From: Muricauda sp. MAR_2010_75
GTDB lineage: Bacteria > Bacteroidota > Bacteroidia > Flavobacteriales > Flavobacteriaceae
Length of the DNA stretch: 64,000 nucleotides
NCBI RefSeq assembly: GCF_000745185.1
Contig: NZ_JQNJ01000001.1
Span: 4,260,501 to 4,324,500, forward strand
Direction of reading: 5' to 3'
In this document: positions 35,665 through 44,605 of the stretch, piece after piece
Layout of the letters: every line of letters starts with the position of its first letter
Numbering within the stretch: position 1 is the stretch's first letter
Position numbers and translations under genes: made by a program
Notes under the pieces: generated by a model
The model's database searches: none
Told to the model about the DNA's origin: nothing
The model's input: the letters and a program-made list of their open reading frames with translations, nothing else

Positions 35665-36387
35665 ATGGAAAAAACAGAAAATACCCTTCCTCAATGGGAA
35701 CATATTGATTGGACTCAAGTGCATGGGGAACTACACAAAAAAGGATATGCCTCCGTGCCTGGTTTTTTAAGTTCAGTGGAATGCCAAGAATTCATCCAAC
35801 GCTATCAAAAGCCTGATGGGTACCGAAAAACGGTAGTCATGGAGCGTTATCGTTTTGGTTTGGGCGAGTATAAGTATTTTGATTATCCGCTTCCGGAGAA
35901 AATCCAAGAATTGAGAACCAAGCTTTATCCCCATCTTGCCCCTGTGGCCAATCTTTGGATGAAAGTATTGAAAATTGACAAGATGTTTCCTACTACCCAT
36001 CAAGAGTTATTGGAGCAATGTAAAGAGAGAGGGCAGCTTAAACCTACCCCATTGATACTCAAATACGGTGAAGGCGGTTTCAACACCTTGCACCAAGACT
36101 TATATGGAGATGTCTATTTTCCCATCCAGGCACTACTGGTGTTGAGCAATCGGGAGGTTGACTTTTCGGGTGGTGAATTTGTAATGACACAACAAACCCC
36201 CAGGGCCCAATCCAAAGCCATCGTACTAAAGCCCAATCAAGGTGACCTTGTATTCTTTACCACTAATTTTAGGCCTGTGAAGGGGCAAAAAGGGTACTAC
36301 CGCGTAAACATGAAGCATGGGGTAAGTGAAGTTACCAATGGAAACCGGTATGCATTGGGCATTATTTTTCACGATGCTGTTAGTTGA
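35665..36387 (+). CDS. 2-oxoglutarate/Fe(II)-dependent oxygenase of the alkylation-repair operon
   Basis: A 240-residue dioxygenase. Metal ligands H143 and D145 (LHQDLYGD) and H218 (MKHGVSEV), and the 2-oxoglutarate arginine R228. It is not AlkB; it resembles prolyl-hydroxylase-like proteins often sitting beside ada genes. The substrate is unknown; DNA, RNA or a protein are possible. It begins 15 bases after ada and ends 1 base before the Ada zinc-domain gene, so it belongs to the same transcript. Confidence 0.88.
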   Translation: MEKTENTLPQWEHIDWTQVHGELHKKGYASVPGFLSSVECQEFIQRYQKPDGYRKTVVMERYRFGLGEYKYFDYPLPEKIQELRTKLYPHLAPVANLWMKVLKIDKMFPTTHQELLEQCKERGQLKPTPLILKYGEGGFNTLHQDLYGDVYFPIQALLVLSNREVDFSGGEFVMTQQTPRAQSKAIVLKPNQGDLVFFTTNFRPVKGQKGYYRVNMKHGVSEVTNGNRYALGIIFHDAVS

Positions 36388-36388
36388 C

Positions 36389-36637
36389 ATGAAACAACAT
36401 TCCGTATTAAGTGATTCAGCCCTTAGACAAGGTATCAAAAATGGAGGAATCCTCTTTGCCGGAAATATAAATCTGAAGATTTATGGTACCTTGAAATGCG
36501 CTTCGGGCAAACGTATGAAACGTAAAAATCGTGTTTTTTTTAGTTCTGAGAAGGAAGCCCTAAATTTAGGATATCGACCCTGCGGACATTGTATGAAGAT
36601 TGCATATCAAAAATGGAAGAATGGATTTGTTCAGTAG
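36389..36637 (+). CDS. Stand-alone Ada metal-binding (methylphosphotriester) domain
   Basis: An 82-residue protein from the ATG at 36389 (an open frame reaches back to 36326 inside the oxygenase gene). It is an Ada_Zn_binding domain: FAGNINLKIYG, CASGKRMKRKNRVFFSS and GYRPCGHCMK. Compared with E. coli Ada (Cys38, Cys42, Cys69, Cys72), C37, C65 and C68 are present but position 41 is Lys. Cys38 is the methyl acceptor, so the acceptor is kept and one zinc ligand is lost. Split from its usual HTH partner. It overlaps alkB by 17 bases. Confidence 0.85.
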   Translation: MKQHSVLSDSALRQGIKNGGILFAGNINLKIYGTLKCASGKRMKRKNRVFFSSEKEALNLGYRPCGHCMKIAYQKWKNGFVQ

Positions 36638-37232
36638 TCAAATAGACCCCAATAAAAACTGGTTGCCTTTTGATGGCATTGTGAATTACCACGGTATGAT
36701 CATGGACTATGAAAAAGCAAATGGGTTTTATGAACACTTGCTTCATTCCATCGCTTGGAAAAACGATGTGGCCATTATCTTTGGAAAACGTATTGAAACC
36801 AAACGAAAAGTCGCGTGGTATGGCGACCAACCTTTTGAATATACCTATTCCAAAACTACCAAAAAGGCCCTGCCATGGACCAACGAACTTTTGGAATTGA
36901 AACAATTGGTGGAAAAATTGACCGGGGAAACTTATAATTCGTGTTTGCTTAATCTGTACCACTCTGGAGAAGAGGGCATGGCCTGGCACAGTGATGCCGA
37001 AAAAGACCTCAAAAAAGATGGTGCCATCGGTTCTTTGAGTTTTGGAGCCGAACGACGATTTTCCTTCAAGCACAAAAAAACCAAGGAAAAAGTCACCCTA
37101 CTTTTGGAACACGGTAGTTTGTTGGTGATGAAAGGTGCAACACAGACGCATTGGCTACATCGTCTTCCTCCAACAAAGGTCATTCACAAGCCACGGATAA
37201 ACCTTACGTTTAGGACCATAGAATCCTTTTAA
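36621..37232 (+). CDS. alkB: AlkB-type DNA repair dioxygenase
   Basis: Oxidative demethylase for 1-methyladenine and 3-methylcytosine. 203 residues from the ATG at 36621. Iron ligands H123 and D125 (GMAWHSDAEKD) and H180 (THWLHRLP), and the 2-oxoglutarate binding signature PRINLTFR (R192 and R198). It resembles ALKBH2/3-like members more than E. coli AlkB. Last gene of the operon with ada, the second dioxygenase and the Ada zinc domain. Confidence 0.94.
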   Translation: MDLFSSQIDPNKNWLPFDGIVNYHGMIMDYEKANGFYEHLLHSIAWKNDVAIIFGKRIETKRKVAWYGDQPFEYTYSKTTKKALPWTNELLELKQLVEKLTGETYNSCLLNLYHSGEEGMAWHSDAEKDLKKDGAIGSLSFGAERRFSFKHKKTKEKVTLLLEHGSLLVMKGATQTHWLHRLPPTKVIHKPRINLTFRTIESF

Positions 37233-37412
37233 GCAAAATGCCCCAACGCCTTACCTTTAAAACATTAAACAAAGGGCAACTTATTTTAGTTTTTCCTTAG
37301 CTTCATTATTCTTTACCTAGCATTTCTTAGTCGTTCCTTAATTCATTTGCTTTAGGCTTACGTCTATTTTAGCCCGCATCTTAAGCATTGCACAAGATAT
37401 TCTTTCAATGCG

Positions 37413-38471
37413 ATGAAAATCAATCTATTAAAAACCAATTTCAATCAAACTTTAAACATGATTCAAACGAAGAGTGCTTGTAGAATTTCATTCAAGCATA
37501 AAATTAGCTTCTTCGGTACTTGCTCCATTGTGCTGCAAGTCCTTTTGTGTGTTTGTTCAACAACCACACTAGAAGCACAGACACCCAGTGACGCCCTTAT
37601 GATGCCATCCAAGAACATTTGTGTCTTGTTTGCCTATGACATGGGCTCTTTTGACCGGTATTGGGAAGGCGACTATTTGCGATCTAACCAAACCATAGCC
37701 ACAGTTGATCGAAATACAGTGCTTCCCATGGCGGCCATTGGTATTTTGGATGACCTCAACTTTTATGTTGGGCTACCTTTTATACGAACGGAATCATCGG
37801 AACCCAATGGAGGAAAGTTTACAGGGGCCCGCGGTTTTCAGGATTTAGGATTGGCCGTTAAATATCGGGCAATTCAAGAAACTGTGCTCAATGGAGAGCT
37901 TACCGCTTTTGCCACAGCAAGTTTTTCTACCCCTTTCACCAATTATCTATCTGATTACAAACCGTACAGTATTGGTGCTGGCGCCCCGGAATTTGCATTA
38001 CGGGCCATTAGTCAGTATCAATGGAACAATGGATTCTATGTTCGAGGTTCCATTGCCCATTTATGGCGCGGCTATACCGAAGCGGAACGGGATTATTATT
38101 ATGCCGATGGTAGTTATTACACCGCTTGGATGGACGTACCCAATGCATGGACCTATGATGGTGTTGTTGGAAAATGGCTGTTTGATTATTCCCTAAAACT
38201 TGAGTTCAACTATACCGGATTGGCCTCTACCAGCGGTGACGATATTAGGGCCTATAATGCCGCACAGCCCACAAACCGGGTAAAATTTGACCGTATTGGT
38301 TTTTCCGCCCAGTACTATTTTAAATCATTGAAAGGATTGGGTGTTGTGGCTTACCATAATAGAATTATTGACGGACGCAACATGCCCAAATTAAGTAACA
38401 CTGGTTTTGGTGTTACCTATCAGTTTAACCCATTCAAGAAAACAATTGAAGTAGAAGAAAATGAACAATAA
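37413..38471 (+). CDS. Outer-membrane beta-barrel protein, transporter-like
   Basis: A 352-residue protein with an unusually long N-terminal signal region ending near STTTLEAQ; a start at 37461 is also possible. The mature chain has alternating hydrophobic strands and ends in YQF, suggesting an outer-membrane barrel of the phenol-degradation MetA-like or generic transporter group. No enzyme motif. Its stop overlaps the start of the vanadium-haloperoxidase-like lipoprotein by 11 bases, so the two probably work together at the envelope. Confidence 0.75.
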   Translation: MKINLLKTNFNQTLNMIQTKSACRISFKHKISFFGTCSIVLQVLLCVCSTTTLEAQTPSDALMMPSKNICVLFAYDMGSFDRYWEGDYLRSNQTIATVDRNTVLPMAAIGILDDLNFYVGLPFIRTESSEPNGGKFTGARGFQDLGLAVKYRAIQETVLNGELTAFATASFSTPFTNYLSDYKPYSIGAGAPEFALRAISQYQWNNGFYVRGSIAHLWRGYTEAERDYYYADGSYYTAWMDVPNAWTYDGVVGKWLFDYSLKLEFNYTGLASTSGDDIRAYNAAQPTNRVKFDRIGFSAQYYFKSLKGLGVVAYHNRIIDGRNMPKLSNTGFGVTYQFNPFKKTIEVEENEQ

Positions 38472-40002
38472 AATATACACACTGTTACTGGCCTTGGGGC
38501 TTACCATTTTAGCTTCATGCGAAAAAGATACACCAAGGTACCTTCCTTATGAAGGGTATACCTTTACAGAACTGAATGAAAATGGAGGGGAATGGACCCC
38601 GGTTCTTCTAGACGCAGGAAATGTTATAGACATCGATGCTCCTGATGCTACAGATTCCCAAGCCTATCAAGATGAGCTTGATGCTGTAAGAACGGCCACG
38701 GTGAGCATGACTTCAAAACAAAAGAATGCCGTAAAGTACTGGACCAATAATCCTACCGTGCGCTGGAATGAGATTGCCCTGGAACTCATTGCCAAATACA
38801 ACCTTATTCCAGGTCCTAATGAAGATGGCACCTATACCTTGCCCAATCCAGCAAACCCGGAAGGTCCGCCAGCATTTCCATTTGCACATCCACCCTATGC
38901 TTGCAGGGCATTGGCCTATTTGTCTGTTGCTCAGTTTGATGGACTCATCAGTGCTTGGCATTATAAATACCAATACAACAGGCCTGCCCCATATCAAGTA
39001 AATGAAAGCATCAAGTATGCCTATGAAGAAAACAACATTCCTTCCTATCCTTCTGATGGAGCGGTAATAGCCCGTGCTTCTCGTAATATTTTAACAGCCA
39101 TGTTTCCGTTGGAAGCAGAATACCTGCAAAAATTGGAAGAGGAACATTTGGAGAGCCTTATCAATTCTGGCGGCAATGTACAGAGCGACATTACCGCTGG
39201 TGTGGCAATCGGTGATGCCGTTTCGGCCATGGGACTGTCCCGAGCCAGTACCGATGGTATGAAGAATGCCCAAACCCCAAAAGCAGTCTCTGATTCCATC
39301 AAGCAAGCTGCCCTTGATCGATTTGGTTGGGCGTGGGATAACCTTGAAATCCCCGAACGTCCTGTAGGATTAACTCCGTTCTTTAGCAAAGTAACCATGT
39401 GGAGCATTGACGATGTGGAGAGTGTTCGCCCTATCCCTCCGCCCGCATTGGATTCACAGGAATACTTGGACGATGTGGAGGTATTGAAGGATCATGCCCG
39501 CAACATGACCGATGAAAAAAGACGGATTGCCAACTTTTGGCAAGACGGCTTGGGTACCTACACTCCTCCCGGACACTGGAACCGCATCGCCAATGAACTT
39601 ATTGTGGAGTACAAATTAAATCCTTTGCAAACTGCTCGCACATTGGCCTATATGAACATGGCCATTATGGATTCAGGTATAAGTTGTTGGGATGCCAAAT
39701 ATTATTATCATTATCCAAGACCCATTCAACTCATTGAAGGATTTGAGACCATAGCTGGAACACCAAACTTCCCAAGCTATACGTCTGGTCACAGCGTATT
39801 CTCAGCTGCTGCATCCGAAGTGCTGGCCTATATTTTCCCCGAGGAAGCTTCAACGATGAGAGCATGGGCCGAAGAAGCCGCAATATCGCGGGTGTATGGA
39901 GGGATCCATTGGAGTTTTGACGCAACCGTAGGCACAGATCAAGGTCGGGAGGTTGCCCAATATACCATTGACCGTGCAAGGGCCGATGGGGCGGACAATT
40001 AA
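38461..40002 (+). CDS. Vanadium-dependent haloperoxidase/PAP2-like lipoprotein with internal duplication
   Basis: A 513-residue lipoprotein (lipobox ILASC, C20). The C-terminal half carries the phosphate or vanadate site: K413 and RP at 420-421 (KYYYHYPRP), SYTSGH with H444, and SRVYGGIHW with R477 and H483. The N-terminal half (about 85-290) repeats the same layout (NEIALELIAKYNL versus NRIANELIVEYKL; KYQYNRPAPYQ versus KYYYHYPRPIQ; PSYPSDG versus PSYTSGH), but the active histidine of the second motif is absent. So a catalytic domain is fused to a degenerate copy. It could be a haloperoxidase or an acid phosphatase; sequence alone does not decide. Confidence 0.88.
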   Translation: MNNKIYTLLLALGLTILASCEKDTPRYLPYEGYTFTELNENGGEWTPVLLDAGNVIDIDAPDATDSQAYQDELDAVRTATVSMTSKQKNAVKYWTNNPTVRWNEIALELIAKYNLIPGPNEDGTYTLPNPANPEGPPAFPFAHPPYACRALAYLSVAQFDGLISAWHYKYQYNRPAPYQVNESIKYAYEENNIPSYPSDGAVIARASRNILTAMFPLEAEYLQKLEEEHLESLINSGGNVQSDITAGVAIGDAVSAMGLSRASTDGMKNAQTPKAVSDSIKQAALDRFGWAWDNLEIPERPVGLTPFFSKVTMWSIDDVESVRPIPPPALDSQEYLDDVEVLKDHARNMTDEKRRIANFWQDGLGTYTPPGHWNRIANELIVEYKLNPLQTARTLAYMNMAIMDSGISCWDAKYYYHYPRPIQLIEGFETIAGTPNFPSYTSGHSVFSAAASEVLAYIFPEEASTMRAWAEEAAISRVYGGIHWSFDATVGTDQGREVAQYTIDRARADGADN

Positions 40003-40135
40003 ATTTCATTTTTTGACTCAAAAAAATAGGCACGTAAAAATCTAAAATTGGATTGAGTCAATCTTTAATTCCATTGCACTAATACATTGCAGGGAAAGCT
40101 CATAGTTTTGTAATGAATCAATAAAACAATAAAAC

Positions 40136-40471
40136 ATGAGCGATAGTAGTAATACAATTTTAGGAATATTGGCCGGTACGGCCATAGGAGCAACCTTAGG
40201 CATATTGTTCGCTCCAGATAAAGGAACAGCAACTCGAAAAAAATTGGTGGAACAATCCAATAGCTTGGTAGATGATGTGGCACAAAGCACCACACAACTG
40301 AAAAACCAAGTTGTTGATACGTTCAGTTCCAAAACCAGTTCTTTGGAGGACGAAGTGGAATCCTTGGTCTCCTCAGCAAGTTATAAGGCTGACGATGTAA
40401 TCTCAACATTGGAAGCGAAGTTGAAGGAGCTTAAGGCCAAAAATAAGAAACTTCAAACCGCCTCAAAATAA
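40136..40471 (+). CDS. YtxH-domain protein
   Basis: A 111-residue protein: one N-terminal membrane helix (TILGILAGTAIGATLGILFAP) followed by DKGTATRKKL and a long coiled region, the YtxH layout. Usually linked to general or osmotic stress. First of three short genes read together. A TAGTTTTG at 40103-40110 matches the -7 consensus 26 bases upstream, but no -33 box is seen. Confidence 0.88.
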   Translation: MSDSSNTILGILAGTAIGATLGILFAPDKGTATRKKLVEQSNSLVDDVAQSTTQLKNQVVDTFSSKTSSLEDEVESLVSSASYKADDVISTLEAKLKELKAKNKKLQTASK

Positions 40472-40828
40472 ATGAGTTCCTTAAAAAAAATAGGTACAGT
40501 TACAACTGAATCCATAGATAACTCCCAAGAATACCTGAAACATTCTTGGGAGTATTACAAGTTGAAGCTGTTCATGCATACAGCCGAGCTTAGTATCGGT
40601 ACAGTAAAACTGGCCTTTTTCTCCATCTTGGGAATGATGGCCATGGGACTCTTCTCCATTGCCCTCTCCATTTATTTGGGAAACCTGCTTGAAAATTTGG
40701 CGTTGGGCTATGTACTCACCGGAGTGCTGTACATTGTGTTGATGCTTGTGATATATGCCCTTTTCAAAGAGAAAATTGAAAAAAGAATCATCAAAAAACT
40801 TTCAAAAACCATTTTAAGGGATGAATAA
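40472..40828 (+). CDS. Membrane protein, phage-holin-like superfamily
   Basis: A 118-residue protein with a leading amphipathic region and two hydrophobic helices (AFFSILGMMAMGLFSIALSIYL and LALGYVLTGVLYIVLMLVIYALF) followed by a basic tail. The pattern fits the phage-holin/competence-like membrane proteins that accompany ytxH in Flavobacteriaceae. Starts directly after the ytxH stop; overlaps the next gene by 8 bases. Not a phage gene by context. Confidence 0.75.
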   Translation: MSSLKKIGTVTTESIDNSQEYLKHSWEYYKLKLFMHTAELSIGTVKLAFFSILGMMAMGLFSIALSIYLGNLLENLALGYVLTGVLYIVLMLVIYALFKEKIEKRIIKKLSKTILRDE

Positions 40829-41027
40829 GACCGATTTTGAATCCATGAAGGAAATAAAACAAGAGTTGAAAATCTTACGGCTCAAAAAAGACATCAACTT
40901 AGAGGCACTTAAATCCAATAAGAACGCTATTGAACACTTTTTTGAACCCCTCACCGTGGCCAATCGAATTCTTAGCCCTATAAAAGGTTTTCTATTTGCC
41001 TATATTCTCAAACGGTTGTTTAGATAG
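40821..41027 (+). CDS. Small hypothetical protein of the ytxH operon
   Basis: A 68-residue basic protein with heptad-like KEIKQELKILRLKKDINLEALKSN and a C-terminal ILSPIKGFLFAYILKRLFR. It starts inside the end of the previous gene and closes the operon. No named function. Confidence 0.7.
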   Translation: MNKTDFESMKEIKQELKILRLKKDINLEALKSNKNAIEHFFEPLTVANRILSPIKGFLFAYILKRLFR

Positions 41028-41044
41028 AAAAAAGCAAATACGCT

Positions 41045-43453
41045 TTAAGCAACTTTGATGCTTAAGGGAAAGTTCTTGTTTATTTTCGAAAACAGCAGCG
41101 CCCCATTTACTGGTTTGGTCACCAAATCATTGGCACCCAGTCTAAAAATTTCCTTCCGCGTATCACTGGTATTATCTGCTGTAAGTACAATGATAGGAAT
41201 ATCGGGGGCACAATTGGCCCTACCGGAACGAATTATCGAAGTAGTTTCAAAACCATCCATCTCTGGCATTTGAAGATCCATCAATACGAGATCAAAAGTC
41301 TCTTCATTCATAATTTCCAGCGCTTCCTTACCATGATTGGCTATTGTTAGGCTTACATTTTCCCACTTTTTAAGCAACAACTTCACTACAGTCTGGTTCA
41401 TTTTGTTGTCCTCAACCAAAAGAATGCGACTTGCCCCAACCGCACTACTGTTCAATTGGGTCAACGGTTGTGCATCTTGGCCAAGCTCCGTTTCATGTTC
41501 ATCCACTTCAAAATTAAGACCTAAGTGACACGTTGTGCCCTGTTGTTCGTTATTTTTGATGTCGATAGTCCCGCCCTGCAAATCCACGTAGGTTTTAACA
41601 ATATAAAGTCCCAGTCCCAAACCACTGAATTCACGCTTATCCATGAAGGATTTTTTGGTGAAGGATTCAAAAATCGTACTCATTTTCTCCTTTGAAATCC
41701 CAATACCCGTATCCTTAATTTCAAAATCGAGCTGAACGCCGTCTTTCCCTTTTTGTTTGGCATTAACCTTAATCTCAACACTTCCGTGATTGGTAAATTT
41801 GATGGCATTATCGAGCAGATGGTTTAAGATTTGAACCATTTTTCCTTTGTCACCCACTATTCTAGAAGGCAACCCATTGGGTATGGCTAAATTGAAATCC
41901 AAGTTTTTGGCTTCGGCTTTGGCCCTTTGAATTTTTATGACTTTTTCCAAAGTTGATGGAAGGTCAAAGGATGTTTCTTTTAACTCTTGATTTCCTTTTT
42001 CAATAACCGTAAAGTCGAGTATGTCCTCAATATACCCCAACAAGTTTTTGGATGAGCTTAAAATAAGCTTACACTTTTCTTCCAAATCTTCTTCTTCCTT
42101 ATTTTGTTGGAGTGAGGTGGCCACACCCATAATGAGGTTCAATGGCGTACGTAGTTCATGACTGATATTGGAAAGGAAAGATGACTTGATCTGGTTCATA
42201 TCTTCTGCCCGTTGAAGCGCCAACATTTGGTTCTTTTCATTTTCCATGCGTAAACTTCGAATTCTATTGCTCATGGAAATCGATAGGAAGATAATCTCAA
42301 ACCCGATTCCGAATTTAGCTCCATTGTTAGTAAAAAATGAATTTTCAATGGTATTAAAATTATTCAGGATAAAAACCACAAATCCAAAGACCAAAAAGGA
42401 GATACCAATAACGAAGTAAGGGTCAACGTTTACCTTTTTTGTTTTCATCACCACGAGCGATGCAATCATGTGCACCAGTACCAAAATACCAATGGCATTG
42501 GCCAGCGGATAACAATACTGAAATATAGATGGTACTGCAACCAAGAGCAGGGTACCCAAAGCAATACTAAATCCCAAAACCTTACCAGAGCTATGTAAAA
42601 ACCTGCTGTTCTCCTTTAAATTCAGGAATTTATCTCCATATTTTCCAAAGAAAAATAGCGAAATAAAGGCGGTAAGCAACACAGCTCTATCGGAAAGCCA
42701 TCCACCTTTGGGTGTAAAATATTGATGAAAAAAGCCATCCAAAGAAAACTGCATCAAGGCTATAAAGAGTACATATAGACCATAATAGATAAAGGCTCTA
42801 TCCCTCAGCGCAAAGAAGAAGAACAGATAAATGACACACGCCAAAATCAAAATGCCGTAAAAGAAGCCATAGAAAATCTGCTCCTTGTAGGTCAAATAGA
42901 AAAATTGGTCCTTTTGATATAATTGCAAGGGCAGCATCACCACTTCTCCATCACTTTTCATATGTATGTATGCCTCCGCTTTTTCATTTGGGGCCAATCG
43001 AATATCAAAAATGGACTTTCTGTGTTGAATAGTCTTTTGGTCAAAGGGAATCTTATCACCACTAAATTGACGCTCCACTTTTCCATTTTCTTTGACCAAA
43101 TACAAATCCACAATATCTGTAATGGGCCTTCCGGTCTCCAGATAATAATATGCGGGTTCAGAGGTCGTATTTTCCAAGGAAAAAGTCAACCAAAAATGGT
43201 CATTTGAGAAACCTGTGTTTTCCTTTATGCCAGTAAGAGGAACAAAGGAAAGTTTCGGATTGTTTCTAATCTCATTAAATTCATAGTCCTTCTGCCCAGC
43301 CAAAAGAACTGATGCCTTGGAACGAATTGAAATAGGATTTGAAAATATATGATTTTCCTGCAGTTGAGCAGTTAAGGTAACCGGTGATAGGCATGCAATC
43401 GTTTGCAGAACAATACCGGCTGCCACATAGTACAGCTTTGTGAGGTTATGCAT
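41045..43453 (-). CDS. Hybrid sensor histidine kinase with 7TMR-DISM input
   Basis: An 802-residue membrane sensor. Signal peptide 1-30, extracytoplasmic DISMED2-type beta domain about 35-180, seven-helix 7TMR-DISM region about 190-390, a short coiled coil, HisKA with phospho-acceptor H432 (SFLSNISHELRTPLN), HATPase (N box LLDNAIKFT near 546, G1 DTGIGIS, G2 GLGLGL at 611-616), linker and a receiver domain with D726 (DLVLMDLQMPEMDGF) and KPVNG at about 780. No adjacent stand-alone response regulator, so output must pass through phosphotransfer or its own receiver. Ligand class of DISM sensors is generally thought to be carbohydrate or other small molecules. Confidence 0.94.
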   Translation of the reverse strand: MHNLTKLYYVAAGIVLQTIACLSPVTLTAQLQENHIFSNPISIRSKASVLLAGQKDYEFNEIRNNPKLSFVPLTGIKENTGFSNDHFWLTFSLENTTSEPAYYYLETGRPITDIVDLYLVKENGKVERQFSGDKIPFDQKTIQHRKSIFDIRLAPNEKAEAYIHMKSDGEVVMLPLQLYQKDQFFYLTYKEQIFYGFFYGILILACVIYLFFFFALRDRAFIYYGLYVLFIALMQFSLDGFFHQYFTPKGGWLSDRAVLLTAFISLFFFGKYGDKFLNLKENSRFLHSSGKVLGFSIALGTLLLVAVPSIFQYCYPLANAIGILVLVHMIASLVVMKTKKVNVDPYFVIGISFLVFGFVVFILNNFNTIENSFFTNNGAKFGIGFEIIFLSISMSNRIRSLRMENEKNQMLALQRAEDMNQIKSSFLSNISHELRTPLNLIMGVATSLQQNKEEEDLEEKCKLILSSSKNLLGYIEDILDFTVIEKGNQELKETSFDLPSTLEKVIKIQRAKAEAKNLDFNLAIPNGLPSRIVGDKGKMVQILNHLLDNAIKFTNHGSVEIKVNAKQKGKDGVQLDFEIKDTGIGISKEKMSTIFESFTKKSFMDKREFSGLGLGLYIVKTYVDLQGGTIDIKNNEQQGTTCHLGLNFEVDEHETELGQDAQPLTQLNSSAVGASRILLVEDNKMNQTVVKLLLKKWENVSLTIANHGKEALEIMNEETFDLVLMDLQMPEMDGFETTSIIRSGRANCAPDIPIIVLTADNTSDTRKEIFRLGANDLVTKPVNGALLFSKINKNFPLSIKVA

Positions 43454-43862
43454 AAAGTAGGCTTCGTTACTACCACTCTTTGGGAAAGTGGAAGTATGTT
43501 TGTTTGTTATAATTCAAAACGACTTTCATTTGAATTTATGACTTAAAGTTGGGGAAACCTTTAAAAATGGGCAATATCAAGGGATGTCTCGCATGATATT
43601 TCGATATACGGCAAGTTTTTATTTAACACTGCAAGTTCAACCCTTCACTTTTTGAAAGAATTCAAGTGTTCTACCAATATCAAAATCAATTAATCTACGA
43701 GGATGCTTTTTTATTCTTCTTAGCGTCATTTGCGTTCCTTTTTTCCAAATGTGCCTGCAAAAAGTCAGCTTATTATGAATGGAAAATCTTTATCAAAGCT
43801 TTGAATACAATGGAATCAATGGAATTAAAAGCGCCATGTTTTGACTATATCCAATACTCTAT
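43454..43862. other. Intergenic stretch between sensor kinase and TPR protein
   Basis: 409 bases. A plus-strand frame of 66 codons (43666-43866) has no recognisable features and runs into the next gene in reverse; I do not believe it. No hairpin, RNA gene or TAnnTTTG promoter can be supported, although the kinase promoter must lie here. Confidence 0.5.
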
Positions 43863-44489
43863 TTAGGATTGGCATTGCGCCAATACCTGTTTTGCCCTTT
43901 CCTCACCCCAATTGGGATAAAATGGTACTTCTTTGGATTCCGTAGTTGTAAAAAGTACAATGGCCCTTTCCACATCTTCGCAGTATGGCGTGGTATCCTT
44001 TCCAAAATAGCGAGCCGAGCCCATATCCCATTCCGCTTTGGAAAATATTACTCTAGGGTTATTGGGGGCCAGTTGCATTGCCTCGTTGTACAATTTTGTG
44101 TTCTTACCCGACAAGGTCATACCGTAAGTTTCACCATCAAATGCTATCCAAGCCGTATTGATCATGGCTTCTAAAATAAGTATTTCAGGATTTTCTGGTG
44201 ATATGTTCTTGGCAACATCTGCAAATTCCTTGGCCTTTTCCAGTTGCTGGGTCAATTTTGTTTCATCTTTCTCGCCAAAAGAGGCTGTGGTATTTACAAG
44301 GGCCGCATAATAATAGGGCAACCAATTGTCCGGTTCTGCCATGGCAATACGTTCGAAAAGGTTGGAGGCTTCGGTTATCTTTTGTTCTCCCCAAAGTTGC
44401 ATGGCTTTGGACATACCTTCAGTATAACGATCTTGGGCCGAAACTGTAACTGATACGGCGATTAAAATAAGGGTTGCTAGTTTTTTCAT
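43863..44489 (-). CDS. Secreted TPR-like protein
   Basis: A 208-residue protein with Sec signal peptide (MKKLATLILIAVSVTVSAQ). The remainder is alpha-helical with tetratricopeptide-like pairs (KAMQLWGEQKITEASNLFER, and AMQLAPNNPRVIFSKAEWDMG). Probably periplasmic, perhaps a partner of the TonB receptor encoded 116 bases upstream on the same strand. Molecular role unknown. Confidence 0.82.
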   Translation of the reverse strand: MKKLATLILIAVSVTVSAQDRYTEGMSKAMQLWGEQKITEASNLFERIAMAEPDNWLPYYYAALVNTTASFGEKDETKLTQQLEKAKEFADVAKNISPENPEILILEAMINTAWIAFDGETYGMTLSGKNTKLYNEAMQLAPNNPRVIFSKAEWDMGSARYFGKDTTPYCEDVERAIVLFTTTESKEVPFYPNWGEERAKQVLAQCQS

Positions 44490-44605
44490 TTTTCTGGTTT
44501 TTATTTATGGATTAATGAATGGTTTTCTACTGATTCAAAGATGTAGTACCCAAGTCGGTTTTAAAATGTTAGGTTACCGAGTTGTGAAGTTTTACGGATG
44601 AATTG

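Noticed and set aside
40472..40828. Phage origin for the holin-like protein
   Set aside because: It lies in a ytxH operon with no other phage gene nearby; the likeness is a general small-membrane-protein pattern.
43666..43866. 66-codon plus-strand frame
   Set aside because: Starts from a non-ATG codon, has no features and runs into the 3' end of a convincing gene on the other strand.
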